From assembly GCA_002297815.1 (NCBI GenBank), contig DBKH01000080.1, positions 6,875 to 37,916 of the forward strand: a stretch of 31,042 nt of DNA, in the 5' to 3' direction. The position numbers were made by a program, and so were the translations under genes. The DNA comes from Bacteroidales bacterium UBA755. GTDB taxonomy: Bacteria; Bacteroidota; Bacteroidia; Bacteroidales; UBA932. Below, in pieces: positions 7,749 through 16,348 of the stretch. The notes below the pieces were generated by a model. It saw nothing but the letters and a program-made list of their open reading frames with translations, did not search any database and was not told the DNA's origin. The stretch's first letter is position 1. Each line of letters opens with the position of its first letter.

Positions 7749-10535
7749 ATGGATGATACTTTACAGACTGCTTACAATGTAGCTGTTGCCATGATTGGAC
7801 ACAAAGACGTTATTCATGACGAAGAAATCGACAAAACAATTGACAGCATTTCGCGTCTTTATCCTAAGATTGATAGACGGGCTCTCAAGAATGAATTATT
7901 GGCAAACTACACAACAACAGTTGATGTTCATCAGATTCTTGACGGGAAAGCTAGGCGAAAACCTTGGCTTAAACAATTCCGTGCAGATAAAGAGTCTAAC
8001 TGGTCTTTCTGGAAAAGGTATGTACGATACCTGAAAGAAACCAAAAGTTTCCCACAGGCATCCGTTGACCAAATTGACCATCTCACGGAAGATATCCTTG
8101 ACCGTTTGTTCAATCCTCAATTGAAAAATATTGAGATTAACAAAAAGGGTATGGTCGTTGGACAGGTACAATCCGGAAAAACAGCCAACTACATAGGTCT
8201 TATCTGCAAAGCAGCTGATGCAGGATTTAATTTCATAATTGTCCTTGCTGGTATCCACAATAACCTACGGAGTCAAACTCAGACACGTTTGGATGAGGGA
8301 TTTCTCGGATTTGATACAATGTTCGGGCGCAGAGCCGAAGCCAATAAATCCACAAAAATAGGTGTCGGCCTTATTCATGGTTTCGAAGATGCTGTTGCAA
8401 ATTCCATTACTACTAGTGCCGAGAAGGGAGACTTTACAAGAAGAGGAGCTGATTCACTCGGAATCAACTTCGAGACTCCGACACCGATACTGCTAGTGAT
8501 CAAAAAAAATGTTTCAGTACTCAATCGCGTTATTGCATGGTTGCAGACTGTGAGTCCGGATAGGAAAATCGATTCCAAAGCTCTGCTAATGGTGGATGAC
8601 GAGGCTGACAATGCATCAATCAACACGAACAAAAAAGAGGACGACCCGACAAAAATCAATGATGGAATCAGACAGATTCTTAGTAAATTTTCACGTTCTG
8701 CCTATGTCGGATATACTGCAACCCCTTTCGCAAATATTTTCATTCCTCTACAAGCGGATGACTTGTTTCCTAGGGATTTCATCATAAACATCCCGGCACC
8801 CAACAATTATATTGGTCCCGAAAAGGTCTTTGGAACTTCAATAATTCCGGATGACCAAAACGATGACCTGCTTCCGATAGTCAACACGATTGATGACTAT
8901 GAACAGTTTGTACCTTCTGGACACAAAAAAGATGCTCAAAAGCCTACACTTGAAGATATTCCTAACTCTCTCAAGATAGCAATTAAATGCTTTATCCTGA
9001 CTTGTGCGATACGCATTGCACGAGGACAAGAGAAAAGGCACAATTCGATGCTGATCCATGTCACACGTTTCCAGATCTGGCAAAATGCTATTAAAGACTT
9101 GGTTGAGAAATTGTTCAAGTACTACAAAAGCGAAATTGAGGCAGATGATCCGGGCATAATCGAGGAGTTAAGGCTGGCTTTTGAGGAAGACAGTGAAAAT
9201 TACAAATCCTACTGTACAGTTTCTGATGAGATTCTGAAATCATCTTTCAAGGATATTGATCCAAAAATCCGCAAACATACTTGGAAAGAAATCAAGCCTC
9301 TTTTGTTCAAGGCAGCAGAAAAGATTGAGGTCAAAACAATAAACGGGAGTTCAGCGGACTCTCTCACTTATTATGATAACGAGGAAGACGGAATTTCTGT
9401 CATTGCAATCGGAGGGGACAAACTCTCGCGTGGTTTGACACTTGAGGGGCTGTCTGTCAGTTATTTCCTGCGTGCATCCAAGATGTATGACACCTTAATG
9501 CAGATGGGACGCTGGTTTGGGTACCGACCTGGCTATGTTGATCTTTGCCGTCTTTTTACAAGCCCGGAACTTAATGACTGGTTCCGCCATATCACTCTTG
9601 CAAGTGAGGAACTGCGAGCTGAGTTCAACTACTTGTTTGAATCCGGTGGCACTCCTGACAGTTACGCTCTGAAGGTACGCACTCACCCTGGATGTCTTCA
9701 GATAACCTCATTGTCAAAGCGCCGTTATACCAAAGACATTCAGGTATCATGGTCCGGCAGGCTTGTTGAAACCTATCAGCTTCCACTGGACAAAGAGGTT
9801 TGTAAGTCCAATCTTTATGCAACTGACAATTTCATCAGCAAGTTAGGAGAAGCAGATCATCCTACGGGACATAAAGAATGTTTCCTGTGGCGCGATGTAT
9901 CCCCAGACGACATCTGTGATTATTTGGGCAAGTTCAAGGTAGGAAAGAATCTTGTCAAAGTCAATCTTGACTATATCTGTGACTATATCAGAAATCTCAA
10001 TCATTATGAAGAATTGACTTCTTGGAGTGTGGCACTGATGTCTAAGGTCAATTCAAAGGATGGCGCCGAATATGAATTTAGCAATGGCATCAAGGTGTAT
10101 AGTTTCTGGCGTTCATGCGCCCATGAGACTTCAAAGGATGAGTATTTCATCCGTAAAAACCATATTGTCGGAAACCAGCAGGATGAATTTATCGATATAG
10201 ATAAGGATGACTTGGAAGCAGCACTAGCTGAAACTAGGATAATCAAAAAAGAGATAGGCAAAGACTGGAAACAGAACTACCCTGCTCCTGAGATTGTTAG
10301 GAGCAAATACAGAAAACAGAAGAACCCTTTGCTTATGATTTATCCTCTGGATGCAGCAGGTGGCAGTGTGAAAAACAAGCATACTGATGATCCTATCATA
10401 GGCTTGGTTATGGCTTTCCCAAGCACCAGCAGGAAAGATGGCGCTGTTTCTTATACAGTTAATCAAATTCCAGAATATGCCGAAGACGAGAGCAATTTCG
10501 ACAAGGAAAACGACAATACTTATGAATACCAATAA
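7749..10535 (+). CDS. Z1-domain SF2 helicase-like ATPase
   Basis: A 928-residue protein with a superfamily II ATPase core of the Z1 family. Visible motifs are Walker A GQVQSGKT (138-145), Walker B DDEAD (283-287), motif III-like GYTATPFAN (321-329), GGDKLSRGLTLEG (about residues 557-569), and the arginine-finger motif QMGRWFGYR (585-593). An N-terminal helical region (1-130) and a long C-terminal extension (about 650-928) flank the core. Z1 proteins are known companions of MORC ATPases and PD-(D/E)XK nucleases in R-M-like operons, where they probably translocate on or remodel DNA. The gene starts 2 nt after the MORC stop. Its 3' end overlaps the nuclease start by 14 nt. No broken motif was seen. 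Confidence 0.9.
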   Translation: MDDTLQTAYNVAVAMIGHKDVIHDEEIDKTIDSISRLYPKIDRRALKNELLANYTTTVDVHQILDGKARRKPWLKQFRADKESNWSFWKRYVRYLKETKSFPQASVDQIDHLTEDILDRLFNPQLKNIEINKKGMVVGQVQSGKTANYIGLICKAADAGFNFIIVLAGIHNNLRSQTQTRLDEGFLGFDTMFGRRAEANKSTKIGVGLIHGFEDAVANSITTSAEKGDFTRRGADSLGINFETPTPILLVIKKNVSVLNRVIAWLQTVSPDRKIDSKALLMVDDEADNASINTNKKEDDPTKINDGIRQILSKFSRSAYVGYTATPFANIFIPLQADDLFPRDFIINIPAPNNYIGPEKVFGTSIIPDDQNDDLLPIVNTIDDYEQFVPSGHKKDAQKPTLEDIPNSLKIAIKCFILTCAIRIARGQEKRHNSMLIHVTRFQIWQNAIKDLVEKLFKYYKSEIEADDPGIIEELRLAFEEDSENYKSYCTVSDEILKSSFKDIDPKIRKHTWKEIKPLLFKAAEKIEVKTINGSSADSLTYYDNEEDGISVIAIGGDKLSRGLTLEGLSVSYFLRASKMYDTLMQMGRWFGYRPGYVDLCRLFTSPELNDWFRHITLASEELRAEFNYLFESGGTPDSYALKVRTHPGCLQITSLSKRRYTKDIQVSWSGRLVETYQLPLDKEVCKSNLYATDNFISKLGEADHPTGHKECFLWRDVSPDDICDYLGKFKVGKNLVKVNLDYICDYIRNLNHYEELTSWSVALMSKVNSKDGAEYEFSNGIKVYSFWRSCAHETSKDEYFIRKNHIVGNQQDEFIDIDKDDLEAALAETRIIKKEIGKDWKQNYPAPEIVRSKYRKQKNPLLMIYPLDAAGGSVKNKHTDDPIIGLVMAFPSTSRKDGAVSYTVNQIPEYAEDESNFDKENDNTYEYQ

Positions 10536-11541
10536 TCACATTCTGGAGCTCTGGGGCATAATGGAATCCCAGAATCAGGAAGGGCTTGTGAAGAGGCTCT
10601 ATGATAGCTCCTGTCTATACCATATCTATGCCACATATACAAGAGATACAAGCGGAGATCGATTTTACGGAATTGGTTTCACATTCAATAAGAACATCCG
10701 GATCGATATTGCGACATTCGACAACCTGAAGGAAATGCGCGTATCACTTTATGATGACCTAAGCAATGTGGACAGCAAATTGTTAATAATTGAATTGCTT
10801 ACGCCATCCCGGCGGGAAACATTTTCAGCTTTGTGTGAGAATCTAATAGCTGCGGTTAAAGAATCTTCTTCGGAAAAAGCTCTCGTTCAATCGGTTGTCA
10901 ACCAGTTGGAAAAATGGCGAAATCTTTTTGATAGGGCTAAGGTTGGTGGGTTGTTCCTTGAGCAGCAGCTGGGATTGTATGGGGAACTCTCCTTCTTATA
11001 TAAGTTCTTGTCTAGGAATATATTCCAATATTCCAAAGTGCTGGAATATTGGGTCGGGATGGACTCCGCGCTGCGGGATTTCCAAGGAACAGAATGGGCC
11101 GTTGAAGCAAAAGCCACAGCAACAAACAATCCTCAGAAAGTAACAATCAATGGCGAAAGGCAATTGGATGAGACACTTCTAACCAAGCTTTACCTCTATC
11201 ATTGTTCAGTTGAAGTTTCAAAATTCAATGGTGAAACGCTTCCGGAAAAAGTGGAGAAAATCAGAGGCAAGTTGCAAGATGACAGTCCGGCATTGTCTGC
11301 TTTCAACGAAAAACTACTTTCTGCTGGTTACTTTGACGAACAATCCGATTTGTATGCAAACCGCTGTTATAAAATCCGGGATGAGCATTATTACAGAGTC
11401 TGTGGAGATTTCCCGCGCGTAAAGGAAGAAGAGCTTCGTAAAGGCGTTTGCGAGGTCAAATATTCGATTGTACTTTCAATGTTCAGTGACTACAGTATAC
11501 CGGAAAACAAACTATTTAATGACATAAAAAGCAATGAATGA
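10522..11541 (+). CDS. PD-(D/E)XK motif nuclease (DUF4420 type)
   Basis: A 339-residue protein. The catalytic region fits a PD-(D/E)XK restriction nuclease: Glu155 in LGLYGELSFL, Asp186 in ALRDFQGTEW, and Glu195-Ala-Lys197 in AVEAKAT. Size and motif order match the DUF4420/PF14390 family linked to Z1 and AIPR genes. The frame is open further upstream (to 10438 from an ATG inside the Z1 gene). I chose the ATG at 10522 because the extra 28 residues would be low-quality overlap, and a 14-nt overlap is usual for coupled genes. Its 3' end overlaps the AIPR gene by 8 nt. It is the likely DNA-cutting subunit of the operon, acting on DNA lacking the methylation mark; that role is inferred. Confidence 0.85.
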   Translation: MNTNNHILELWGIMESQNQEGLVKRLYDSSCLYHIYATYTRDTSGDRFYGIGFTFNKNIRIDIATFDNLKEMRVSLYDDLSNVDSKLLIIELLTPSRRETFSALCENLIAAVKESSSEKALVQSVVNQLEKWRNLFDRAKVGGLFLEQQLGLYGELSFLYKFLSRNIFQYSKVLEYWVGMDSALRDFQGTEWAVEAKATATNNPQKVTINGERQLDETLLTKLYLYHCSVEVSKFNGETLPEKVEKIRGKLQDDSPALSAFNEKLLSAGYFDEQSDLYANRCYKIRDEHYYRVCGDFPRVKEEELRKGVCEVKYSIVLSMFSDYSIPENKLFNDIKSNE

Positions 11542-13894
11542 CATAGAGAAATACTACCAATCTCTCTCTCAGGAGGTCGTTGTCAGACAGCTAGCAAATG
11601 AGGATGGCGATACTCAAGAACAGGCTTTTACTCGATTATTCCTCGACCTTCTTTCAGATGCTGGGGAAACGGAAAACACATCTGTCGCCTTTGATGAAAA
11701 GGATTTCGGCACCAGAAAACAGCACAAGATAAACGGTTATGCCATATCAGACAATTATGAGACAGTTGATCTATTTATCACACTATATCAGCCTAGTTGG
11801 AAAATCACAACCATACCTAAAGCAGATGTAGACCAAGCAACGACTAGAATTACAAACTTCTTCCGCAAAGCTGTCTACAATAACTACGAAAATGATGTTG
11901 CAGAATCCTCGCCGATCTTTGAGTTCGCGCATACTCTAGGCTCGTTTCAAGAACTTCGTGACAGCCTTATACGTGTCAATGTATTTATCTTGACAAACGG
12001 CGAATACAAAGGTGAAATCCCAGCTTCAACAGAACTCGGCGGTTATAAGATTTATTACCGTGTCCTTGACATCAACTATATGTATAGAATTTCTGAAGAA
12101 TCAAGGGTGCCGATTGAGATAGATTTTGTTGAGGATAAATTCAGAATTCCTTGTCTGGCAGCAAGCTCTGAAAATAATGATTATGAGGCATATGTCGCAA
12201 TCCTTCCTGGTGAATGTTTGTATAATCTTTATGAACGTTACGGAGCGAGACTGCTAGAACAGAATGTCCGTTCATTTCTGCAGTTTACAGGCAAAATCAA
12301 CAAAGGTATCCGCGACACCATCAAAATGGAACCTCACATGTTCTTTGCGTACAATAATGGTATTGCTGCAACGGCTGATCATATTGATTTGGATGAAACC
12401 GGACGGTACATAACAAAGATCAATAATCTACAAATTGTGAATGGTGGGCAAACAACAGCATCCATCTACCACACCCACAAGAAAGACCGTGCTGACATTT
12501 CAAACATTTATGTGCAGATTAAGATCTCAGTAATAAAGAAACAAGACCAATTCAGTGAAATTGTATCGCGCATATCCAAATATGCCAATACACAAAATAA
12601 GGTTAATGACGCAGATTTTACTGCCAATAATCCTTATCTTGTTGAATTTGAGAAGATGTCTCGTATGATTCTTACACCATTGTCTTCTGCGAGTCCTTTA
12701 CAAACGACTTGGTTTTTCGAGAGAGCCAGAGGACAATATAAGAGTTTGCGACAGAAGGATGGGTTCACGAAATCGCGTCAAAAAGCATTCGATCAAAAAT
12801 TTCCAAGCCGCCAAGTAATCACGAAAGTTGAGTTGGCAAAGTATATCAACGCTTACAGCGAAGTGTATGATGGTAAAAAGCTCGTTATCGGCCCTCATAT
12901 CGTAGTCAGGGGAAACGAAAAGAATTTCGCTCGATTTATAAACAACAATCTTCCCGATAGTGTCAAGAAGATAAACAATATTTATTTTGAGGATGCTATT
13001 GCTAAAGCGATTCTGTTCAGGACTGCTGATAAACGTTATGGCACAAAAGCCAATGACTATAACATAGGAGAACTCAAACAAGTTGTCGTTCCTTATACAA
13101 TTGCCTTGTTGACACACATAACCAAAGGCAGAATTGATTTATACAAGATCTGGAAGAACCAACAACTTTCCCTTGCTCTGTCTGACTTTATTTATGATAT
13201 GATGATACAGGTCAATGAATTCATATTGAAAGAGTCACCCAGTACATATTATACAGAATGGGCAAAAAAAGAAGAATGTTGGGGGAAAATCAAAGACTAT
13301 AGTTTTGGCTATGACCTGAGTAAAATAGAGTCTGATATGATTGACCTTGCTAATCCTCCAGTCAGAAAAATTATTTCAGACACGGAGTCAAAGACTAGTA
13401 CGTATGAATATGAGATGGGCATAATACGTTCAATCCCCGTTTCTTTATGGAACAAAATAGCAGAATGGGGACAGTTATCAGGAGTACTTGCGATTACATT
13501 TCAAAGTGCTGCCCGTGACATTGCACACAAGTTGAAATATAATCACTTGATAACAGAACCTGACCGTCGTAGGGCAATGGCAATTTATGAAATAGTCTGC
13601 AAACATAACATTGAATTACTTGACGAGGCTGACGAACTTTCCGAAAAAGACAAGACTGATACCATTTTAAACTCTCTTGTGAAAAAGTCAGACAATAGTG
13701 CCCATAAAGGAGATATAACCATTGAACTAATATCAGAAATGGTTGAATGGGATCGTCACAAACGTATTCTAGAAGATTGGAAATGGAGAGTGATGGACGA
13801 TGTCGTCAAAGGAAAGAAGGCACTCACAGATCGCTATAGGTACACGTTCTATCTGAATCTAGAACTTCTCAGAAAGATGGGGTTCCCTAAATAA
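11534..13894 (+). CDS. AIPR family protein
   Basis: A 786-residue protein. The segment FFAYNNGIAATADHI (about 270-285) followed by NNLQIVNGGQTTAS (about 298-311) is the hallmark of AIPR (abortive infection phage resistance) proteins. The N-terminal region (FTRLFLDLLSDAG, then VDLFITLYQPSWK) has the look of an AIPR-associated nuclease-like or DNA-binding module, but I cannot place a catalytic set. The protein is longer than many family members because of an extra C-terminal region (about 560-786) rich in helices and charged residues. It overlaps the nuclease gene by 8 nt and is the last gene of the operon. It is inferred to be an effector or DNA-engagement subunit of the MORC-Z1 system. Confidence 0.85.
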   Translation: MNDIEKYYQSLSQEVVVRQLANEDGDTQEQAFTRLFLDLLSDAGETENTSVAFDEKDFGTRKQHKINGYAISDNYETVDLFITLYQPSWKITTIPKADVDQATTRITNFFRKAVYNNYENDVAESSPIFEFAHTLGSFQELRDSLIRVNVFILTNGEYKGEIPASTELGGYKIYYRVLDINYMYRISEESRVPIEIDFVEDKFRIPCLAASSENNDYEAYVAILPGECLYNLYERYGARLLEQNVRSFLQFTGKINKGIRDTIKMEPHMFFAYNNGIAATADHIDLDETGRYITKINNLQIVNGGQTTASIYHTHKKDRADISNIYVQIKISVIKKQDQFSEIVSRISKYANTQNKVNDADFTANNPYLVEFEKMSRMILTPLSSASPLQTTWFFERARGQYKSLRQKDGFTKSRQKAFDQKFPSRQVITKVELAKYINAYSEVYDGKKLVIGPHIVVRGNEKNFARFINNNLPDSVKKINNIYFEDAIAKAILFRTADKRYGTKANDYNIGELKQVVVPYTIALLTHITKGRIDLYKIWKNQQLSLALSDFIYDMMIQVNEFILKESPSTYYTEWAKKEECWGKIKDYSFGYDLSKIESDMIDLANPPVRKIISDTESKTSTYEYEMGIIRSIPVSLWNKIAEWGQLSGVLAITFQSAARDIAHKLKYNHLITEPDRRRAMAIYEIVCKHNIELLDEADELSEKDKTDTILNSLVKKSDNSAHKGDITIELISEMVEWDRHKRILEDWKWRVMDDVVKGKKALTDRYRYTFYLNLELLRKMGFPK

Positions 13895-13899
13895 TATCT

Positions 13900-13911
13900 C
13901 TGAACGTTCAG
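13900..13911. repeat. 12-bp perfect palindrome after the AIPR stop
   Basis: CTGAACGTTCAG sits 6 nt after the AIPR stop codon, in the 104-bp gap between the convergent AIPR and MsrA-fusion genes. There is no T-run next to it. It could be a regulator site or chance. Nothing else is seen in the gap beyond a small TGCC-TTT-GGCA hairpin near 13957. Confidence 0.4.
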
Positions 13912-13998
13912 TTGGTATAGGAAACGGGGCTCAGGTGTACCAAATCTCACATAATTGCCTTTGGCATAGGGAAGAAGTTTCTGAGGTACGGAATCAAC

Positions 13999-14955
13999 TC
14001 ACTCGTGAGGTTTCTTCCGGGCGAGGTCAAAAACCGCCGGGGAGATGTGGCAGTAGCCACCGGGATTCTTGTCGAGGTAGTTCTGGTGATACTCTTCGGC
14101 TTTGTAGAAACAACGGAGGGGCTGAACCTCGACAGCTGATTTCTTGCCGGACTGGTTCTCGAAAGAAGCAAGCCCCTTTTCTATGACATTCCGGTCATCA
14201 GCGTTTTCATAGTAGACACCTGTGCGGTACCTCGTGCCTTCGTCCTCACCTTGTTTGTTCAGGCTGAACGGGTCTATCATCTTCAGGAACAACCTCACGA
14301 GCTCATACAGAGACACTTTCTCAGGATCATAGCGAACATGGACGCATTCTGCATGGCCGGTCTCATCGGTATAGACCTGTTTGTAAGTCGGATTGATTTC
14401 CCATCCGTTCGCGAAGCCGACTTCAGTGAAAACGACTCCGTTCACAAGTTTGAAGAATTTCTGCGCTCCCCAAAAGCAGCCGGCGGCGAACCAGATATCC
14501 CTCTCATTCCCATATAGCAAGGAAGCCACCTCTTCAAGATACTTTCTGTCAATCTCATCGAATGTGTTCACTTCCCTGCTGTCGATGTCCAGAACAGCCG
14601 CTATCCGGCCACGTTTCCGGCATGGCACAACGATCTCGCTTCGGCTTTCGCTTGAGCAGGCGATGTGGCCCGGAAATAGTTCGACGTCAGGGACGATGAC
14701 TGTTCGTTCTTCGTTCCATGATGTGCCGCACACTCCCCTGCCCTTGGTGATGCGCATGCAGGCCACCGGCCCTTGGAACGGGCCGAGTACCAATTCCTCC
14801 GATGATGCCACACGATAAAACCCGGTCCACCAGGATCCGAACTCACTATGAAGTACCGCTGCCATATTCGACATTCTTGCGACTTCGTCAGTCTCCCCGG
14901 CAAGCAGAGCCCGAAGCCGAGGCAGAATCGCAAGATATTTCTCTTCCTTTGTCAT
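13999..14955 (-). CDS. msrA: Free methionine-(R)-sulfoxide reductase (GAF)-MsrA fusion
   Basis: A 318-residue two-domain repair enzyme. Residues 1-150 are a GAF domain of the free Met-R-sulfoxide reductase type: cysteines at 66, 76 and 100 have the same 10- and 24-residue spacing as the catalytic cysteines of the E. coli enzyme (84, 94, 118). Residues about 152-312 are peptide-methionine (S)-S-oxide reductase, with the nucleophile Cys160 in AGCFWGAQ, the VGFANG loop, and a resolving Cys in GYCHI near the end. Together the halves would reduce free Met-R-O and Met-S-O (free or in proteins). It has no signal peptide, so it is cytoplasmic. It is convergent with the AIPR gene and marks the right edge of the defence island. 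Each domain is clear; the fusion is less usual than MsrA-MsrB. Confidence 0.92.
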   Translation of the reverse strand: MTKEEKYLAILPRLRALLAGETDEVARMSNMAAVLHSEFGSWWTGFYRVASSEELVLGPFQGPVACMRITKGRGVCGTSWNEERTVIVPDVELFPGHIACSSESRSEIVVPCRKRGRIAAVLDIDSREVNTFDEIDRKYLEEVASLLYGNERDIWFAAGCFWGAQKFFKLVNGVVFTEVGFANGWEINPTYKQVYTDETGHAECVHVRYDPEKVSLYELVRLFLKMIDPFSLNKQGEDEGTRYRTGVYYENADDRNVIEKGLASFENQSGKKSAVEVQPLRCFYKAEEYHQNYLDKNPGGYCHISPAVFDLARKKPHE

Positions 14956-15044
14956 ATTCGTTAAATTTTCATGGTAAAGATAATGTTTTTGGTTAGAAAT
15001 GCGGCATTCTGATAAACTTGGTTCAGCAGAAAACTGTAAAACAG

Positions 15045-15075
15045 ATTGTATTTCTGATCAGAAAGCTTATATTTG
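15045..15075 (+). promoter_or_regulatory. Bacteroidota-type promoter, TAnnTTTG
   Basis: TATATTTG at 15068-15075 is an exact TAnnTTTG box, with ATTG at 15045-15048 exactly 19 nt upstream as a near match to the TTTG element. The transcript would start near 15082. That is downstream of the ATG at 15078 and so supports the later ATG at 15102 for the next gene. Confidence 0.55.
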
Positions 15076-15101
15076 TCATGATCAAACAAGTTGGCCGCAA
15101 T

Positions 15102-15431
15102 ATGTTTTTGGCAAACTACATCATAGTCGGAATTGTAATTTTTGTGCTCGTCACATTCTCCATACTTATCCTCTGCGGCAAGGGTGACAGCCTCATTGCA
15201 GGCTACAACACCGCAAGCGAAGAGGAAAAGGCCGAATATGACATAACGAGGCTTAGAAAAGTCACAGGCTACGGGCAGTTGGCCATCTGTTTGCCTACAG
15301 GGTTGATACCGATGGCGGAGACAAGTTTTACTTTGTTTTGGGTCTCTTTGGTACTCTTGATTGGAATCACTGCCGTAATCGTCATTTTGTCGAATACCTA
15401 TGCCAAGAAGGTGCGCGGCAAAAGCAAGTAA
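15102..15431 (+). CDS. DUF3784 family small membrane protein
   Basis: A 109-residue protein with three predicted membrane helices (about residues 6-27, 63-79 and 83-102). Between the first two is a conserved-looking cytosolic or periplasmic segment GKGDSLIAGYNTAS, the signature I associate with DUF3784. The C-terminus is basic (KKVRGKSK), consistent with a cytoplasmic end. The frame is open to 15018, but the promoter box at 15068-15075 predicts a transcript start near 15082, so I chose ATG 15102 over TTG/ATG alternatives at 15018 and 15078. The function of the family is unknown. The deformylase gene follows after 21-27 nt and may be cotranscribed. Confidence 0.75.
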   Translation: MFLANYIIVGIVIFVLVTFSILILCGKGDSLIAGYNTASEEEKAEYDITRLRKVTGYGQLAICLPTGLIPMAETSFTLFWVSLVLLIGITAVIVILSNTYAKKVRGKSK

Positions 15432-15452
15432 ACAGAATATTTAAAACTAATA

Positions 15453-16061
15453 ATGAATATGAAAACACAACGGAATATTCTTGCCGCTGCCCTAATGATG
15501 GTGGCGGTGGCAGCGTGCCAGAACAGCGGAAGCTGGTCAAAAGCGGAAAAGAATCTTATCTGCGGAGAAGGTGAGACCATGCGTGTGCTGACGGTTTACG
15601 ACAAGGCAGACTCGTTGGTCCTGCGGACGGAATGTGCCGGAATCAGCCCGGATGAGCTCAGGAGCGATGAATATAAAATGTTGGCTGACAAGATGGTGGC
15701 AACAGTGACCTCCCCAGAGGAGGACGGAGTCGGAATAGCAGGTCCCCAAGTGGGAATATCTCGCCGCGTCGTGGCCGTGCAGAGATTCGACAAAGACGGA
15801 GAGCCATTCGAAGTCTATCCGAACATCCGGATCACTGACCGAAGGGGTGGGAAAGAACTCGGTCCAGAAGGATGTCTCAGCATTCCGGGAAAACGCGGTG
15901 ATGTCTCCCGTTACCGTGACATAGACATAACGTACACATCCGTCAGGACTTTGCGGGACACAACAGAGAACATCAAAGGCTTCACCGCCGTTATCTTCCA
16001 GCACGAGTGCGACCACCTCGACGGAATCCTCTACACTGACTATCTGGAGGGCAACCAATAG
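15453..16061 (+). CDS. Peptide deformylase-like protein with lipoprotein signal
   Basis: A 202-residue protein with the three peptide deformylase motifs intact: GVGIAGPQVG (motif I), EGCLSIPG (motif II, Cys metal ligand) and QHECDHLDG (motif III, HExxH). It should therefore bind a metal and could remove formyl from N-terminal fMet. Oddly, the N-terminus reads as a lipoprotein signal peptide, MKTQRNILAAALMMVAVAAC, with a VAAC lipobox. This would place the enzyme outside the cytoplasm, away from nascent chains. Either it acts on exported formyl peptides or it has a different substrate. The ATG at 15459 (third codon) is an equally good start. The usual essential def gene is presumably elsewhere. 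Catalytic competence is inferred from motifs only. Confidence 0.85.
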   Translation: MNMKTQRNILAAALMMVAVAACQNSGSWSKAEKNLICGEGETMRVLTVYDKADSLVLRTECAGISPDELRSDEYKMLADKMVATVTSPEEDGVGIAGPQVGISRRVVAVQRFDKDGEPFEVYPNIRITDRRGGKELGPEGCLSIPGKRGDVSRYRDIDITYTSVRTLRDTTENIKGFTAVIFQHECDHLDGILYTDYLEGNQ

Positions 16062-16264
16062 CCTTCATTGCCCCTTATTTCGCTGACATTGATGTTATTT
16101 CAAAAACTTACCCGATAGAGGAACTAAAGGATATTGCAATATTCAAAGATTATAACCATCTTTGTAGGGAAAGTCTGAATGCCGTGGAGCGTTTGGAGTT
16201 CCACAACGCGATATTGGTAGAGTCGTACCGATATCGTTTTTTTTGTTTTTTCCTAAACAATTAA
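16040..16264 (+). pseudogene. Startless coding remnant, unknown family
   Basis: An open frame of 74 codons follows a TGA at 16037 and ends with TAA at 16262-16264. It reads like protein (IAFIAPYFADIDVISKTYP, then EELKDIAIFKDYNHLC, then ESLNAVERLEFHNAILVES) but has no ATG and begins inside the end of the deformylase gene. The last ten residues, coded by T-rich DNA, look random. I do not recognise the family. The likely explanation is the remaining 3' part of a deleted gene. Chance is possible because the frame is short. Confidence 0.35.
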
Positions 16265-16298
16265 TTTGATAATCAAATATATTTAAGAAATGATGTGA

Positions 16299-16327
16299 CC
16301 ATACGGAAAAACCGTATGGCCATTTTT
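16299..16327 (+). terminator. Hairpin plus T-run ahead of the RhuM-Fic gene
   Basis: CCATACGG (16299-16306) pairs perfectly with CCGTATGG (16312-16319) around AAAAA, followed by CCATTTTT. This fits an intrinsic terminator for transcription coming from the deformylase side. It lies only 22 nt ahead of the ATG at 16349, so an operator or leader role for that gene is also possible. Confidence 0.55.
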
Positions 16328-16348
16328 GTAATCAAAAATCAATAATGT

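Noticed and set aside
13895..13998. tRNA or attachment site at the right edge of the defence island
   Set aside because: No cloverleaf fold and no matching direct repeat found at the left side of the island by eye.
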